A DNA stretch of 64,000 nt from an uncultured Lachnospiraceae bacterium (lineage in GTDB: Bacteria; Bacillota; Clostridia; Lachnospirales; Lachnospiraceae), in NCBI GenBank assembly GCA_910579685.1, contig CAJTVN010000011.1, forward strand, positions 53,589 through 117,588. Reading direction: 5' to 3'. A program made the translations under genes and the position numbers. This document shows, piece after piece, positions 1 through 9,366 of this stretch. A model generated the notes under the pieces. It made no database searches. It worked only from the letters and a program-made list of their open reading frames with translations, and had not been told where the DNA came from. The first letter of the stretch is position 1, and every line of letters begins with the position of its first letter.

Positions 1-523
1 GAAGCTTAGGGTCATGGAGCAGCGCCGCACAGAGCTCCGCCCGCATGCGCTGTCCAAGAGACAGCTGTCTCACGGGCTGATTCAGAAAATCCCTGATCTG
101 GAGACATTCCACATACGAATCCAGATTCCGGCTGTAAATTTCATCCGGAATTTTGTATATCCTTTTCAGAAGCGTATAGGTATCTATCACCGGCAGATCC
201 CACCACAGCTGGGATTTCTGCCCGAACACAACGCCGATATCTTTTGCATTTTCCCTGCGGCATTTATAGGGCTCCCTTCCGAGAACCTCCACGCTTCCCT
301 GGGTGGGATGCAGGATCCCTGCAAGCATTTTGATCGTCGTGGACTTTCCCGCCCCGTTCGGACCGATAAATCCTACCGTTTCTCCCTCTCCAATCTCAAA
401 GGAAATGCTCTTTACGGCAGAAATCGTCTTATGACTGCGTTTTCCCGGAACAAAACTCCGGGCTTTCTTGTCCGCAACGGAATAATCCCTGCTCAGATTA
501 CTTACCTTTATGATTTTATTCAT
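1..523 (-). CDS. ABC-2 exporter ATP-binding subunit (partial, 3' end outside window)
   Basis: The reverse strand reads from an ATG at 523 to the window edge without a stop. Visible motifs are the Walker A GPNGAGKST at about residues 53-61 and the ABC signature LSLGQRMRAE near the left edge, typical of NatA-like ATPases that drive ABC-2 efflux. The D-loop and Walker B lie outside the window. The gene starts 24 bases after the stop of the upstream permease, with a weak AAGGA about 11 bases before the ATG; a GTG 21 bases upstream is an alternative start. It is the last visible member of a leftward cluster holding two permeases and a second ATPase. Substrate unknown. Confidence 0.85.
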   Translation of the reverse strand, partial: MNKIIKVSNLSRDYSVADKKARSFVPGKRSHKTISAVKSISFEIGEGETVGFIGPNGAGKSTTIKMLAGILHPTQGSVEVLGREPYKCRRENAKDIGVVFGQKSQLWWDLPVIDTYTLLKRIYKIPDEIYSRNLDSYVECLQIRDFLNQPVRQLSLGQRMRAELCAALLHDPKL

Positions 524-547
524 TCCGATTTCCGTCCTTTCCACAGC

Positions 548-1351
548 TCAGCCTCCCGCCCCCGTATACCGCTTTAATCCCGTCCGGAATACGGCCATTG
601 CCAGAAGAAACCACAAAACACCCACAAGGGGCGCAATCATCCCCAATACCGTTTCATACACTGTCATATTCTTTCCCGTGATGAGCAGCGTTGGATAATA
701 ATTGATAAAGGCCCACGGCAGCACGAAGGTTAAAAAGATCCGAATCGCCCTGGGATAAAGCGCAAGGGGATAGTTCGTCATACCGCGCAGGTCATAAAAC
801 AGCAGATCGATCAGCGCACCGGATTTCATTGTCCAAAAGCTGAAGGATCCGAACAAAATCATGGATCCGGTCTGCATAAAAATTCCGCCGACGATGGCAA
901 GCACAAGATAAATTACCATTGGCAGACTGAGTCTTTCCGCCCGCTGCGCAAATGCGGCGCAAAGAAAGATAACCGTGACAAGAATCTGTCCCAGAAATGT
1001 GTCGCCGAATCTCTGGAAGATCATCTGCCTGATCAGCCCCTGCGGACGCAGCAGCATGATATCCAGCTGACCGCTGATAATCAAATCCTCCAGCGAATAA
1101 GCGCTGTACCAGATCAATGTCCCGGAAATGGAGTAGGTGATAAGTGACAGACCGTACAATATGGATAAGTCCGAAAAATCCCACCCCTCCACAGTGTTCA
1201 CTCCGCTTGTCAGAACCCAGTAGCTCATGTAGGTAATAAAATAGCAATAAAAATTGGATGCCATGCCAAGGACAAAGCTTGTCTTATACTCTGCCCGGGA
1301 TTTGAAAAAAGTTTTTATATAGACAAGATATGTTGACAAAAAATCTATCAC
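548..1351 (-). CDS. ABC-2 family transporter permease
   Basis: Integral membrane subunit of about 267 residues with roughly six hydrophobic segments and little extramembrane sequence. The N-terminal stretch (long first helix, then a GWDFSDLSILYGL-like loop) resembles the ABC2_membrane_6 group of permeases, which act as pairs of non-identical half-permeases. The GTG start is supported by GGGAGG six bases upstream. It lies between a similar-sized permease and an ATPase read in the same direction, so a heteromeric exporter is likely. Whether it exports a peptide, drug or lipid cannot be read from sequence. Confidence 0.8.
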   Translation of the reverse strand: MIDFLSTYLVYIKTFFKSRAEYKTSFVLGMASNFYCYFITYMSYWVLTSGVNTVEGWDFSDLSILYGLSLITYSISGTLIWYSAYSLEDLIISGQLDIMLLRPQGLIRQMIFQRFGDTFLGQILVTVIFLCAAFAQRAERLSLPMVIYLVLAIVGGIFMQTGSMILFGSFSFWTMKSGALIDLLFYDLRGMTNYPLALYPRAIRIFLTFVLPWAFINYYPTLLITGKNMTVYETVLGMIAPLVGVLWFLLAMAVFRTGLKRYTGAGG

Positions 1352-1403
1352 CGCAATCCTCCCGTTCCGCTCTGTGCCAAAAGCCGCTTACCCCTGTGTC
1401 TCT

Positions 1404-2174
1404 TTACCCGCCCTGCACAACGCACCTAAGGAGCGAGCGCCGGTATGCCAAAAGCATTATGGCCGCCATCACAATGTCCCACACGATCAATACGGCAAAA
1501 TGCAGTCCCATGCCCTCACACTCTCTCCCTTTGAGGATCACCTCAATGGGGAAGGAATACAGATACTGAAAGGGCATCAGACGCACCGGTGTCTGCATCC
1601 ATGCGGGAAACAGCGCAATCGGCAGAAAGCATCCCGAAAAAAAACGTATGGTATCGTTCATCAGCCTGCAGAAGGGCCATATCACATAGAATCGGAAGGC
1701 CAGAAATCCGATCACGGTAAACAGCATCATATGAAACAGAAATGCCAGAAAAACGGCCAGGATGCCAAGCAGCGCATAAACCGGGTCAATCATCCGGACA
1801 AGCCCCCAATAGTTGCCGAAAAGAATCAGGCAGATGGGGATCCCCCTCACAATCAGCTCCGCCGCCGTCTCCCCCACCGCTTCACTGAAATTCAGTCTCA
1901 GAAAACTGACCGGGCGCAGCAGGTCTATGGCAAACGTTCCCTTGTAGACCTTGTTTTCAATACAATTTGCGTACCGGTCGGAGTAAAGAAGAGAGATCAG
2001 GCTGGATAAAATGGCGTATACCGTCATATATTCCCTCATTTCCATATTTCTCCGGTAAATGTACTGCCACATAAAAATGATGGAGACAGTGGAAAGCAGG
2101 CTTGCCATAATACTGAATACATTATGCCATCTGTAATGCAGCATTTTTTTAATAGAGATTCCAAAATAGCTCAT
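1404..2174 (-). CDS. ABC-2 family transporter permease
   Basis: Second permease half, 256 residues, with several transmembrane segments (for example about residues 20-40, 105-130, 140-170 and 220-245). Its ATG overlaps the stop of the upstream ATPase gene in an ATGA arrangement, indicating translational coupling. Size and layout match the neighbouring permease but the sequence differs, so the two probably form a heterodimer. Conserved charged residues sit in the loops; no extracellular domain is visible. Family assignment is firm at the ABC-2 level, substrate unknown. Confidence 0.8.
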   Translation of the reverse strand: MSYFGISIKKMLHYRWHNVFSIMASLLSTVSIIFMWQYIYRRNMEMREYMTVYAILSSLISLLYSDRYANCIENKVYKGTFAIDLLRPVSFLRLNFSEAVGETAAELIVRGIPICLILFGNYWGLVRMIDPVYALLGILAVFLAFLFHMMLFTVIGFLAFRFYVIWPFCRLMNDTIRFFSGCFLPIALFPAWMQTPVRLMPFQYLYSFPIEVILKGRECEGMGLHFAVLIVWDIVMAAIMLLAYRRSLLRCVVQGG

Positions 2175-3067
2175 GTCTTTTCCTCCCTTCTGTGCATCAG
2201 GATCACATCCTCCAGTCCGGGCCTTACGATATTCATCTGTGTGACCTCTGTCTGCGCCGCAACATGATTGATAATCTCCAATGCTGATATCACATTTTCG
2301 TCGTATCTGAATTTCATCCGGTTATGCTCAATGCCATATCGGATCAGGGGAAGATCCTCCATATCCGGAAGCATACCGCAAAAAGCAATCTCCATCTCAT
2401 TGACCGGGGCATACCGCCGCATCAGGCGTTCGCGGCTGCCGTAATAGGAAAGCCGTCCCTTATCCAGAAGAAGAATCCTGTCGCAGACCCTCTCAATCTC
2501 CGTCATGTTTTCGGAAGCTATGAGTATGGCAGCGCCCTGCTCCTTCTTTTTCTGTAAATGCCTGTCAAAAATCTCTTTTCCCGATTCATCCACTCCCACG
2601 GTCGGTTCATCCAACAGGATCAGCCGCAAATGATCCAGCAGTACTGTGGCCAGCTCCGCCCGCCGGAGCTGCCCGAGGGAAAGCTGCCGGATCTCCTTTT
2701 CCTCATATTCCTTAAATCCAAGGCTTACGGCAAGCCGCTCATATTCCTCCCGGAAACCTTTTTTATCCAGACGGTAGAGTGCGCACAGTCTCCGGAATTC
2801 AGACCGAATCGTGCTGTCCTCCCGAAACAGCGGATATGAGGAAGAAAAAAAGCCAATGGCAGAGGCGATCTTTCTGCGCTTTTTTACGGGATCCCAGGAA
2901 AATGTCCTGACATTGCCTCTCTCACAGGCAAGCAGTCCACAGGCAAGGCGCAGCAGCGTCGTTTTACCGGATCCGCCCGGTCCGATCACGCCTGTGGCGG
3001 TGCCCTCCGGAATGCAGAAGCTGATATCGGACAATATGAATTTACTGACGTTTTCAAAACTTACCAT
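2171..3067 (-). CDS. ABC transporter ATP-binding protein
   Basis: ATPase with Walker A GPGGSGKTT, signature LSLGQLRRAE and Walker B LILLDEPTVG, so catalytically competent. The first 15 codons of the longest frame have no ribosome binding site; the ATG at 3067 follows GGAG by six bases and begins directly with the ABC fold (MVSFENVSKF). The C-terminal 70 residues form the small extra domain usual in NatA-type exporters. The stop overlaps the permease start by four bases. With a second ATPase at the other end of the cluster, this transporter appears to have two different ATPases for two permeases. Confidence 0.85.
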   Translation of the reverse strand: MVSFENVSKFILSDISFCIPEGTATGVIGPGGSGKTTLLRLACGLLACERGNVRTFSWDPVKKRRKIASAIGFFSSSYPLFREDSTIRSEFRRLCALYRLDKKGFREEYERLAVSLGFKEYEEKEIRQLSLGQLRRAELATVLLDHLRLILLDEPTVGVDESGKEIFDRHLQKKKEQGAAILIASENMTEIERVCDRILLLDKGRLSYYGSRERLMRRYAPVNEMEIAFCGMLPDMEDLPLIRYGIEHNRMKFRYDENVISALEIINHVAAQTEVTQMNIVRPGLEDVILMHRREEKT

Positions 3068-3123
3068 AAAAATCTCCGCAAAGACAAGCCTGCCCGTATG
3101 CTTAACCGCCATTCGGGGCTTTT

Positions 3124-3165
3124 GATAAAAATATATCCCTTATAATTTCAAATTACAAGGGATTG
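3124..3165 (-). terminator. Intrinsic terminator or attenuator
   Basis: Read leftward, ATCCCTT and AAGGGAT pair around an AT-rich extension, followed by a T-rich run (ATATTTTTAT). It separates the histidine kinase gene from the ABC exporter genes, so it could end the regulatory transcript or tune read-through into the exporter. Confidence 0.55.
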
Positions 3166-3178
3166 TGACAAACAGCCT

Positions 3179-3910
3179 CTATTCAGGGATAAAAACCGCA
3201 ACGCAGAAAAATCCGTCCATCTCATATACGTCATACATGCCGTGACAGCTCTCCGTAATTTCCTTTATTCTCAAAATACCGATTCCATGCGCCTCTCCCT
3301 TCTCCTCTTTTGTGGACAGCAAACCGGGATTTCCCTCTAATACGGATTTGGAGATTCTGTTTTTTACACAGATCGTCTCGTAACCCTGTTTCTTAGAGAT
3401 CAGAAGCTCCAGGTGCCTTGCACTTTCCGCTTCCCGCAGGCTCGCCTCAATGGCATTGTCCAGCATATTGCCAAGCAGTGCTGCAAAATCCATGCTGCTC
3501 ATCGCCGCAAAGGAAAGGTTTTCAATTTCCGCCTTGATCTCAATCCCCCGCTCTCTCGCATACCGGAACTTCTCATTAATGATATGATTTAACAGCGTAT
3601 TCCCCGTCTCGATATAGCTGTGCATGGCATTGAGCTTATCCAGTATTTCCGAGGAGTATGCCCTGGCCTTATCATAATTTTCCGATGCCAGATAAGAGGA
3701 AAGCACCATCAGGTGATTCTTCATATCATGCTTCAGCCTTCTGCCGCTCTGGTGCAGTGCATATACCTCCTGACTCTGCTGTTCTCTCTCCGCCAGCTCC
3801 TCCTGCGTCTGCCGGTATTGATAGGCAAGCTCCAGGTGCTCCTCATACAATCTGGCATACTGACTGCTCAATTGTTCATACTGCTTCTTTAACTGTCCGT
3901 ATCGACTCAT
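3179..3910 (-). CDS. GHKL-type sensor histidine kinase, soluble
   Basis: A 243-residue kinase with a coiled coil at residues 5-50, the phosphoacceptor box LKHDMKNH near residue 60, the N-box GNMLDNAIEA near 150 and a glycine-rich GIGILRI lid. This is the AgrC/VirS-like GHKL architecture usually partnered with LytTR regulators. No transmembrane segment is visible, unlike AgrC itself, so any signal must come from the cytoplasm, through the coiled coil, or from a membrane partner such as the adjacent exporter. The LytTR response regulator gene lies immediately upstream in the same direction. Confidence 0.85.
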   Translation of the reverse strand: MSRYGQLKKQYEQLSSQYARLYEEHLELAYQYRQTQEELAEREQQSQEVYALHQSGRRLKHDMKNHLMVLSSYLASENYDKARAYSSEILDKLNAMHSYIETGNTLLNHIINEKFRYARERGIEIKAEIENLSFAAMSSMDFAALLGNMLDNAIEASLREAESARHLELLISKKQGYETICVKNRISKSVLEGNPGLLSTKEEKGEAHGIGILRIKEITESCHGMYDVYEMDGFFCVAVFIPE

Positions 3911-3975
3911 AGCTCAAACATCCATGCCCGTTCCATCGCAGCGTTCCGTCTGCAATCTTGGCCGCCTTCCCCGCT

Positions 3976-4674
3976 TCATCTCATCAGTGTTCTCATATAC
4001 TGCAGAATTTCTTTCCTTGCCATATCTGCGTATTTCTCTCCCAGAGGCAGTTTGTCATGATTCGCCATCTCCAGCTCCTGACTGCCAACCATACGCACCG
4101 CGGACCGATTCACCAGGAAACCCTTATGAATCCTTATAAAGCCGTCCGCTCCCAACTGCTTCTCCGCCGCCAGAATTGTGCTCCGGAAATGATACTGCCC
4201 TGATGTGCAGCAGAGCCTTATATAATTGCCGTCCGCCTCAAGATATAAGATCTCTGAAAGCAGAAGCGCCGTCTCCTGTCCGTTCATCCGAAAACAGAAA
4301 TGCTTCTTTTGAAAGTTCAGCTCCTTCCGGCAGTCCTCCAAAATTTTTTTGATCTCCGCATCAAAATATTTCTTTCGTATAAACCCGAAGGGATGATATT
4401 GGAAGCTCTCATAAACCAGCTCGTCATGATTCGTCACAAAAACAAGCAGCGGCTTGTGATCCAGGCTATTGAGCCAGTACGCAATCTCCATTCCGGTCCG
4501 GTCGGGAATATCAATATCCAAAAAGAGAATATCACAGGGCCTCTCTGCAAGAGCGCGCATCAGCGCCCCGCCCGTATGAAAGACCTCCACCGTCCCTTCC
4601 GGCAGACAGTCTCTGATTGTGGCGGATATCCTGTTCAGAATCTGAACTTCATCATCACAGACATAGATTAACAT
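3976..4674 (-). CDS. LytTR-family response regulator
   Basis: An N-terminal receiver domain with acidic pocket CDDE and phosphoacceptor Asp in ILFLDIDIP, then a C-terminal LytTR DNA-binding domain (LYLEADGNYIRL, IRIHKGFLVN). These regulators bind direct repeats about 21 bases apart. The chosen ATG at 4674 begins MLIYVCDDE; a GGGAGG inside the end of recD2 serves it. The longer frame would overlap recD2. It pairs with the downstream GHKL kinase and probably controls the ABC exporter beyond. Confidence 0.87.
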   Translation of the reverse strand: MLIYVCDDEVQILNRISATIRDCLPEGTVEVFHTGGALMRALAERPCDILFLDIDIPDRTGMEIAYWLNSLDHKPLLVFVTNHDELVYESFQYHPFGFIRKKYFDAEIKKILEDCRKELNFQKKHFCFRMNGQETALLLSEILYLEADGNYIRLCCTSGQYHFRSTILAAEKQLGADGFIRIHKGFLVNRSAVRMVGSQELEMANHDKLPLGEKYADMARKEILQYMRTLMR

Positions 4675-4678
4675 CTTT

Positions 4679-6967
4679 TCAAAAACCTCCCTCATGCACA
4701 GGATCCTTTGTCTGTGATGCGGCAGCCTCCAGCCGTTCCTTCAGCAGGGTATTTCTTTTCGTAACCGTCACATTGCGGACGGCATAGGACAGGGCCTTTT
4801 TCGTTCCCACCATCACCAGGATTTTCTTTGCCCTGGTAATTCCTGTATAAATCAGATTTCTCTGCAGCATCACATAATGGTTCATCAGGATCGGCATAAC
4901 CACAATCGGATATTCCGAGCCCTGGGCCTTATGGATGGTCGTCGCATAGGCGTGCACCAGCTCGTCCAGCTCTGTCACGTCATACTCGATCAGGCGGCCG
5001 TCAAAATCCACCTTCATCGTCCGCTCTTCCATGTTTACGGAGGAAATCACCCCGATATCGCCGTTGAACACTTCCTTGTCGTAGTTATTTTTAATCTGCA
5101 TCACCTTATCGTCCATACGGAACGCAAAGCCGCTTCTGCGAAGACAGTCCTTGGGAACCGTCACCGGGCCTCTTCCCCGCATAAAGACCGTATGCTCCGG
5201 AGGATTTAAGGCTTCCTGCAGGGCGAGGTTCAAATTCGTCGCTCCCACCACGCCCCGCTGCATGGGTGTCAGCACCTGAATCCTGGCAGGCTCTACCTGG
5301 TAATACTTTGGCAGCTTCGTCCCCACCAGCTCCACGATCTTGTGCACTGCCGCTTCCGCATCCTCATTCTCCAGAAAGAAAAAGTCCGTATCTTTCCCGT
5401 TGGATATGTCCGGCAGCTTCCCCTCGTTAATGCGGTGGGCATTCATGACGATCCGGCTCGTCTGCGCCTGCCTGAATATCCTGGTGAGACGGACCACGGG
5501 AAAAACCCCCGAATCAATCATATCCCGCAGCACATTCCCGGCGCCTACGGAAGGGAGCTGGTCAATATCCCCCACCATCACAAGGCGCATGGCGGGCGGA
5601 ATCGCCTTCAGCAGGGAATTCATCAGGATGATGTCGATCATAGAGCACTCGTCCACAATCAGGACATCCCCCTCTAAAGGATTCTCTTCATTCCTCTGGT
5701 ACCCTTCCGGCGGCTTGCATTCCAGAAGCCGGTGAACCGTCTTGGCTTCCAGTCCCGTGGCCTCGGTCATCCGCTTTGCTGCGCGGCCTGTGGGCGCTGC
5801 CAGAAGAATTTTGAGCCCGTACGCCCTGTAGGCGGCGATAATGCCATGGGTGGTGGTGGTCTTGCCGGTTCCCGGCCCTCCGGTCATCACCATGACCTTT
5901 GCGGTCGCCGCCCGCCGGATCGCATCCGCCTGTATTTCATCATAGATCATCCCGGTTTTTTCCTGTACGGCTTTCACATCCACGGAAAGATCCGGATTTC
6001 CCGTCTTTTTTCTGGCCTCAAGGAGCTTTTGGCAGAGCTTATCTCCCGCAGGCGCCGAAGCCAGCTTCTTAAGCTTTCCCGCCACGCCCGCCTCCGCATA
6101 ATAAAAGGGCGGCAGGTAAATTGCCGTTACGGGATTGCCCTCCTCGTCCGTCACCTTGATCTTCCGCTCCCGGATCAGCTCTTCCTGCCGGAGCATCTCA
6201 TCCATGGTCATGACAATCGTTTCCTCAGAGGCTTCCAAAAGCTCTGATGCCTTGTCAATCAGCTGCTGCTTTTCCGCATACACATGTCCATCGCCTGACA
6301 GCTCCGAAAGCGTATACATCAGGCCGCTTCGCAGCCTCACATACGATTCCCTGCCGAATCCCAGCTTCTCAGCAATCTGGTCCGCGGTCTTAAATCCAAT
6401 GCCCCAGATATCATCCGCCAGCCTGTAGGGATTCTCCTTCATAACCGCAATGCTTTCGTTTCCGTACTGCTTATAAATCTTGGCCGCAAAGGAGGCGCTC
6501 CCCTGGTGCTCCTGCAGAAACACCATGATGTTCTTGACTTCCTTCTGCCGCTCCCATGACTCGGCGATCCTCTGCACCCGCTTTCGTCCGATGCCCTCCA
6601 CTTCAATCAGAAGCTCCACATTGTCCTCAATCACCACAAAGGTGTCCACCCCGAACTTCTGCACGATCCGCTTCGCAAACTTCGGCCCCACGCCCTTGAT
6701 CAGGCCGGAGCCCAGGTATTTTTCCATGCCGTAAACGGTAGCGGGCAGGGTTTCCTCCCAGTTTTCCGCCACGAACTGCCTTCCGTATTTGGCATCAACC
6801 TTCCAGTTTCCCTCCGCCACAAGCACGCTTCCCACATTTGCATCCAGGAGGTTTCCAACGACCGCAACCAGATCGCTGTAGTCCTTTACTCTGCACTTCA
6901 GGACAGAATATCCGTTTTCCGGATTCTGATATGTAATTCGTTCCACCACGCACCGGATTTTGACCAC
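4679..6967 (-). CDS. recD2: ATP-dependent 5'-3' DNA helicase RecD2
   Basis: Superfamily 1B helicase of 762 residues, the usual RecD2 length. In order it shows the N-terminal OB-like segment (ERITYQNPENGYSVL), helix-hairpin-helix repeats (GVGPKFAKRIVQKFG, EGIGRKRVQRIAESW), Walker A GGPGTGKTTTT, Walker B VDECSMID, motif III GDIDQLPSVGAG and motif VI VHAYATTIHKAQGSEYP. RecD2 acts alone in genome maintenance in bacteria lacking RecBC. The start is GTG, five bases after AAAGGAGG. Its 3' end carries the ribosome binding site of the next gene, so it may be cotranscribed with the two-component genes. Confidence 0.95.
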   Translation of the reverse strand: MVKIRCVVERITYQNPENGYSVLKCRVKDYSDLVAVVGNLLDANVGSVLVAEGNWKVDAKYGRQFVAENWEETLPATVYGMEKYLGSGLIKGVGPKFAKRIVQKFGVDTFVVIEDNVELLIEVEGIGRKRVQRIAESWERQKEVKNIMVFLQEHQGSASFAAKIYKQYGNESIAVMKENPYRLADDIWGIGFKTADQIAEKLGFGRESYVRLRSGLMYTLSELSGDGHVYAEKQQLIDKASELLEASEETIVMTMDEMLRQEELIRERKIKVTDEEGNPVTAIYLPPFYYAEAGVAGKLKKLASAPAGDKLCQKLLEARKKTGNPDLSVDVKAVQEKTGMIYDEIQADAIRRAATAKVMVMTGGPGTGKTTTTHGIIAAYRAYGLKILLAAPTGRAAKRMTEATGLEAKTVHRLLECKPPEGYQRNEENPLEGDVLIVDECSMIDIILMNSLLKAIPPAMRLVMVGDIDQLPSVGAGNVLRDMIDSGVFPVVRLTRIFRQAQTSRIVMNAHRINEGKLPDISNGKDTDFFFLENEDAEAAVHKIVELVGTKLPKYYQVEPARIQVLTPMQRGVVGATNLNLALQEALNPPEHTVFMRGRGPVTVPKDCLRRSGFAFRMDDKVMQIKNNYDKEVFNGDIGVISSVNMEERTMKVDFDGRLIEYDVTELDELVHAYATTIHKAQGSEYPIVVMPILMNHYVMLQRNLIYTGITRAKKILVMVGTKKALSYAVRNVTVTKRNTLLKERLEAAASQTKDPVHEGGF

Positions 6968-6984
6968 TGCCGCCTCCTTTGTTA

Positions 6985-7201
6985 GGTTCTACGCCAAGAG
7001 TAGCTTTTGTAAATTCTTTATGCCACAAATCATCAATCATAAAATGAAATAATTTTGAAAAATATCCTTTTCCCTGAAAATTAAGGAAACTTAAATTCAG
7101 AATGGTCATTTCTTCGTTATGCCTGTATTTCAGCCACTTTCGGATATCTGCTTCCCATAAAGCTTTGCATAACCTGCCATGAATGAAACTTGCTGAAACT
7201 T
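6985..7201 (-). pseudogene. Unidentified open stretch, probable gene remnant
   Basis: Reading leftward from a TAA near 7201 there is a protein-like frame (SFIHGRLCKALWEADIRKW, then LNLSFLNFQGKGYFSKLFHF) with no good start codon. It runs without a natural stop into the recD2 ribosome binding site. Composition looks like coding sequence but I do not recognise the family. It follows another degraded gene, so both may be leftovers of one lost segment. Confidence 0.35.
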
Positions 7202-7215
7202 AAAATGAACCTTTA

Positions 7216-7607
7216 TTATGCCCAAAATGGGACATACTTCATATAACGTGGAGCGGTCTCCGGATCCATTGGCTTTATAAGTTTTGCATCCAATGTGTCT
7301 CGGATAATCCGATCCTCTTTTGTTGTCATATCAAAATCTTCTTTCGAGTATAGTGTTACCTTCGTAAACTGATTATTCTGACTCTCAATCTTTGGTGCCA
7401 TCAGAGCATCCGCACGGGTTGCCGCTATAACCTTATCGAATCCACTTCCTCTCTGCCCCTGAAATATTCCTCTGCAATCTCCACTGCGTCTTCATTATGA
7501 AAACCATCTTTGAAAATTCTTAACCGGGAATACCCGGGATTTAACAATTGCTGTTCTGCCTTCAAGTCATAATTCGGCTCAAAGTGATGACGTATTAGGG
7601 CAAGCAT
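7216..7607 (-). pseudogene. Frameshifted remnant of an AlbA/HATPase_c_4 (RecG-like) ATP-binding regulator
   Basis: Two short frames join across a frameshift near 7430-7445: the first ends in AEEYFRGREE, the second resumes with SGFDKVIAATRADALMAPKI. The second ends with LIKPMDPETAPRYMKYVPFW, a tail I associate with ATP-binding proteins that carry an N-terminal AlbA_2 domain and a HATPase_c_4 segment. The usual C-terminal helix-turn-helix between TTKEDRI and LDAKLIKP is missing, indicating an internal deletion as well. The N-terminal domain is absent. Family recognition is from memory of the tail motif. Confidence 0.5.
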
Positions 7608-7761
7608 TTTGTATCTTTATCGCAAATTTGTAATAAAAATGCTATTCCTCTTTGAATAATATACAAAACAGTCTACTTTCACTCTATATCATAATAGCAT
7701 AGCACCCTTGTCTATACAATCGTTTATTAACATTTATTGATATCAAAGTAATTGGCATGAA

Positions 7762-7815
7762 AATACCTCCAAAGTCACAGATTTTTATATTTTATCTGTC
7801 TACTTTAGAGGTATC
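7762..7815. repeat. AT-rich inverted repeat downstream of gltD
   Basis: Arms ATACCTCCAAAGT and ACTTTAGAGGTAT flank an inner ACAGAT/ATCTGT pair and an AT-rich loop. On the leftward strand the hairpin is followed by ATTTTCATG, a weak T-run, so it could terminate gltBD. The long arms and AT-rich surroundings also fit a decayed mobile-element end. Confidence 0.5.
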
Positions 7816-7852
7816 ATATCAAGATGAGTACAACGGGTTCTATTGATTTTCT

Positions 7853-9346
7853 CTACTGGATCATCAGGTTCGTATATCCCATCAGGCTCTCGTCCACCGC
7901 CCTTGCGGCTTCTCTTCCCTCCCGGATGGCCCAGACCACCAGGGACTGCCCCCGGTGCATATCCCCCGCCGTGAAGACATTCTTCACGGAAGTGGCATAC
8001 TGCCCCTGCGCCGTCTTCACATTGGTGCGCTCGTTGACCTCCACCTTGAAGGCGTCCGTCACGTATTTCTGGCTTCCCAGAAAGCCTGCGGCGATCAGTG
8101 CGATCTCTGCGGGGAGGGTCTTCTCGGAGCCTGCGATCTCGCTCATCTTCATGCGTCCGGTTTCCGGATCCTTCTCCCAGGAGAGCTTCACGATTTTCAC
8201 CGCCTTCAGGTTTCCGTTCTTGTCTTTCACGAATTCCTTCACCGTGGACTCATAGATTCTGGGATCATGCCCGAACAGGGCGATGGCCTCCTCCTGGCCG
8301 TAATCCGTCTTGCAGATTTTGGGCCACTCGGGCCAGGGATTGTTCTCGGCCCGGGTGTCGGGAGCCTTCGGCATCATCTCGATCTGAACAACCGACTTAC
8401 AGCCATGGCGGATGCTGGTTCCCACGCAGTCGTTTCCCGTATCGCCGCCTCCGATGATCACCACGTTTTTGCCCTTTGTATCCACGAACTTCTTATCCGC
8501 AAAATCCGAGTCCAGAAGGCTCTTTGTGTTTGCTTTCAGGAAATCCACCGCAAAACAGATCCCCTTGGCATCCCTTCCCGGAGCGTTGATATCCCGGGGA
8601 TTGGACGAGCCGCAGGCAAGGATCACGCGGTCAAACTCTGAGAGGAGCTTTTCCGCTTTGATCTCCTTTCCCACATCCGCATTGGTTACGAAGCGTACTC
8701 CCTCCGCTTCCATCACCTTTACCTTGCGCTCCACGACAGGCTTCTCCAGCTTCATATTCGGAATCCCGTACATCAGAAGACCTCCGATTCGGTCCGAGCG
8801 CTCAAAGACGGTCACGCTGTGACCCCGCTTGTTGAGCTGATCCGCAGCGGCAAGGCCCGAAGGGCCGCTTCCCACCACGGCCACCTTTTTCCCGGTGCGC
8901 ACCTTTGGGGGCTTTGGATCCGCATACCCCTTCTCATAGGCATACTCAATGATGGCATATTCGTTTTCCTTCGTGGCTACCGGCTCTCCCACAAGATTGC
9001 AGGTGCAGGCCGCCTCGCACAGGGCGGGGCAGACCCTGGATGTAAACTCCGGAAAGCTGTTGGTCTTTGTGAGCCTGCTGTAAGCCTGCTCCCAGTTCCC
9101 GGTGTAAACCAGATCGTTCCACTCCGGCACCAGATTGTGGAGCGGACAGCCGCTGGTCATCCCGCAAAGATTCATTCCCGCCTGGCAGAAGGGAACGCCG
9201 CACTCCATACAGCGGGCCCCCTGGAGCCGCTGCCTCTCCAGAGGAAGATGCTCGTGGAACTCCATGAAATTTTTGATCCTCTCCTTCGGCTCCGCATCAC
9301 GGGAGACTTCTCTTTTATAATCCATAAATCCGGTTGGTTTTCCCAT
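7853..9346 (-). CDS. gltD: Glutamate synthase, small (beta) subunit
   Basis: FAD/NADPH-binding subunit that passes electrons from NAD(P)H to the large subunit. The N-terminus MGKPTGFMDYKRE is diagnostic, followed by cysteine clusters for low-potential 4Fe-4S centres (CMECGVPFC, CPLHN, CPALCEAACTC), an FAD dinucleotide fold VVGSGPSGLAAADQL, and a second fold VVIIGGGDTGNDCVG for NADPH. The C-terminal TAGDMHRGQSLVVWAI closes the FAD site. The ATG at 9346 is five bases after GGGGAGGAG; an in-frame GTG six bases upstream is less likely. It starts 20 bases after the gltB stop, so the two are cotranscribed. Confidence 0.96.
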   Translation of the reverse strand: MGKPTGFMDYKREVSRDAEPKERIKNFMEFHEHLPLERQRLQGARCMECGVPFCQAGMNLCGMTSGCPLHNLVPEWNDLVYTGNWEQAYSRLTKTNSFPEFTSRVCPALCEAACTCNLVGEPVATKENEYAIIEYAYEKGYADPKPPKVRTGKKVAVVGSGPSGLAAADQLNKRGHSVTVFERSDRIGGLLMYGIPNMKLEKPVVERKVKVMEAEGVRFVTNADVGKEIKAEKLLSEFDRVILACGSSNPRDINAPGRDAKGICFAVDFLKANTKSLLDSDFADKKFVDTKGKNVVIIGGGDTGNDCVGTSIRHGCKSVVQIEMMPKAPDTRAENNPWPEWPKICKTDYGQEEAIALFGHDPRIYESTVKEFVKDKNGNLKAVKIVKLSWEKDPETGRMKMSEIAGSEKTLPAEIALIAAGFLGSQKYVTDAFKVEVNERTNVKTAQGQYATSVKNVFTAGDMHRGQSLVVWAIREGREAARAVDESLMGYTNLMIQ

Positions 9347-9366
9347 TATCACTCCTCCCCTTTCCT

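Noticed and set aside
6795..7109. 104-residue frame overlapping the recD2 start
   Set aside because: Most of it is recD2 in another frame; only the upstream part is kept, as an unidentified remnant.
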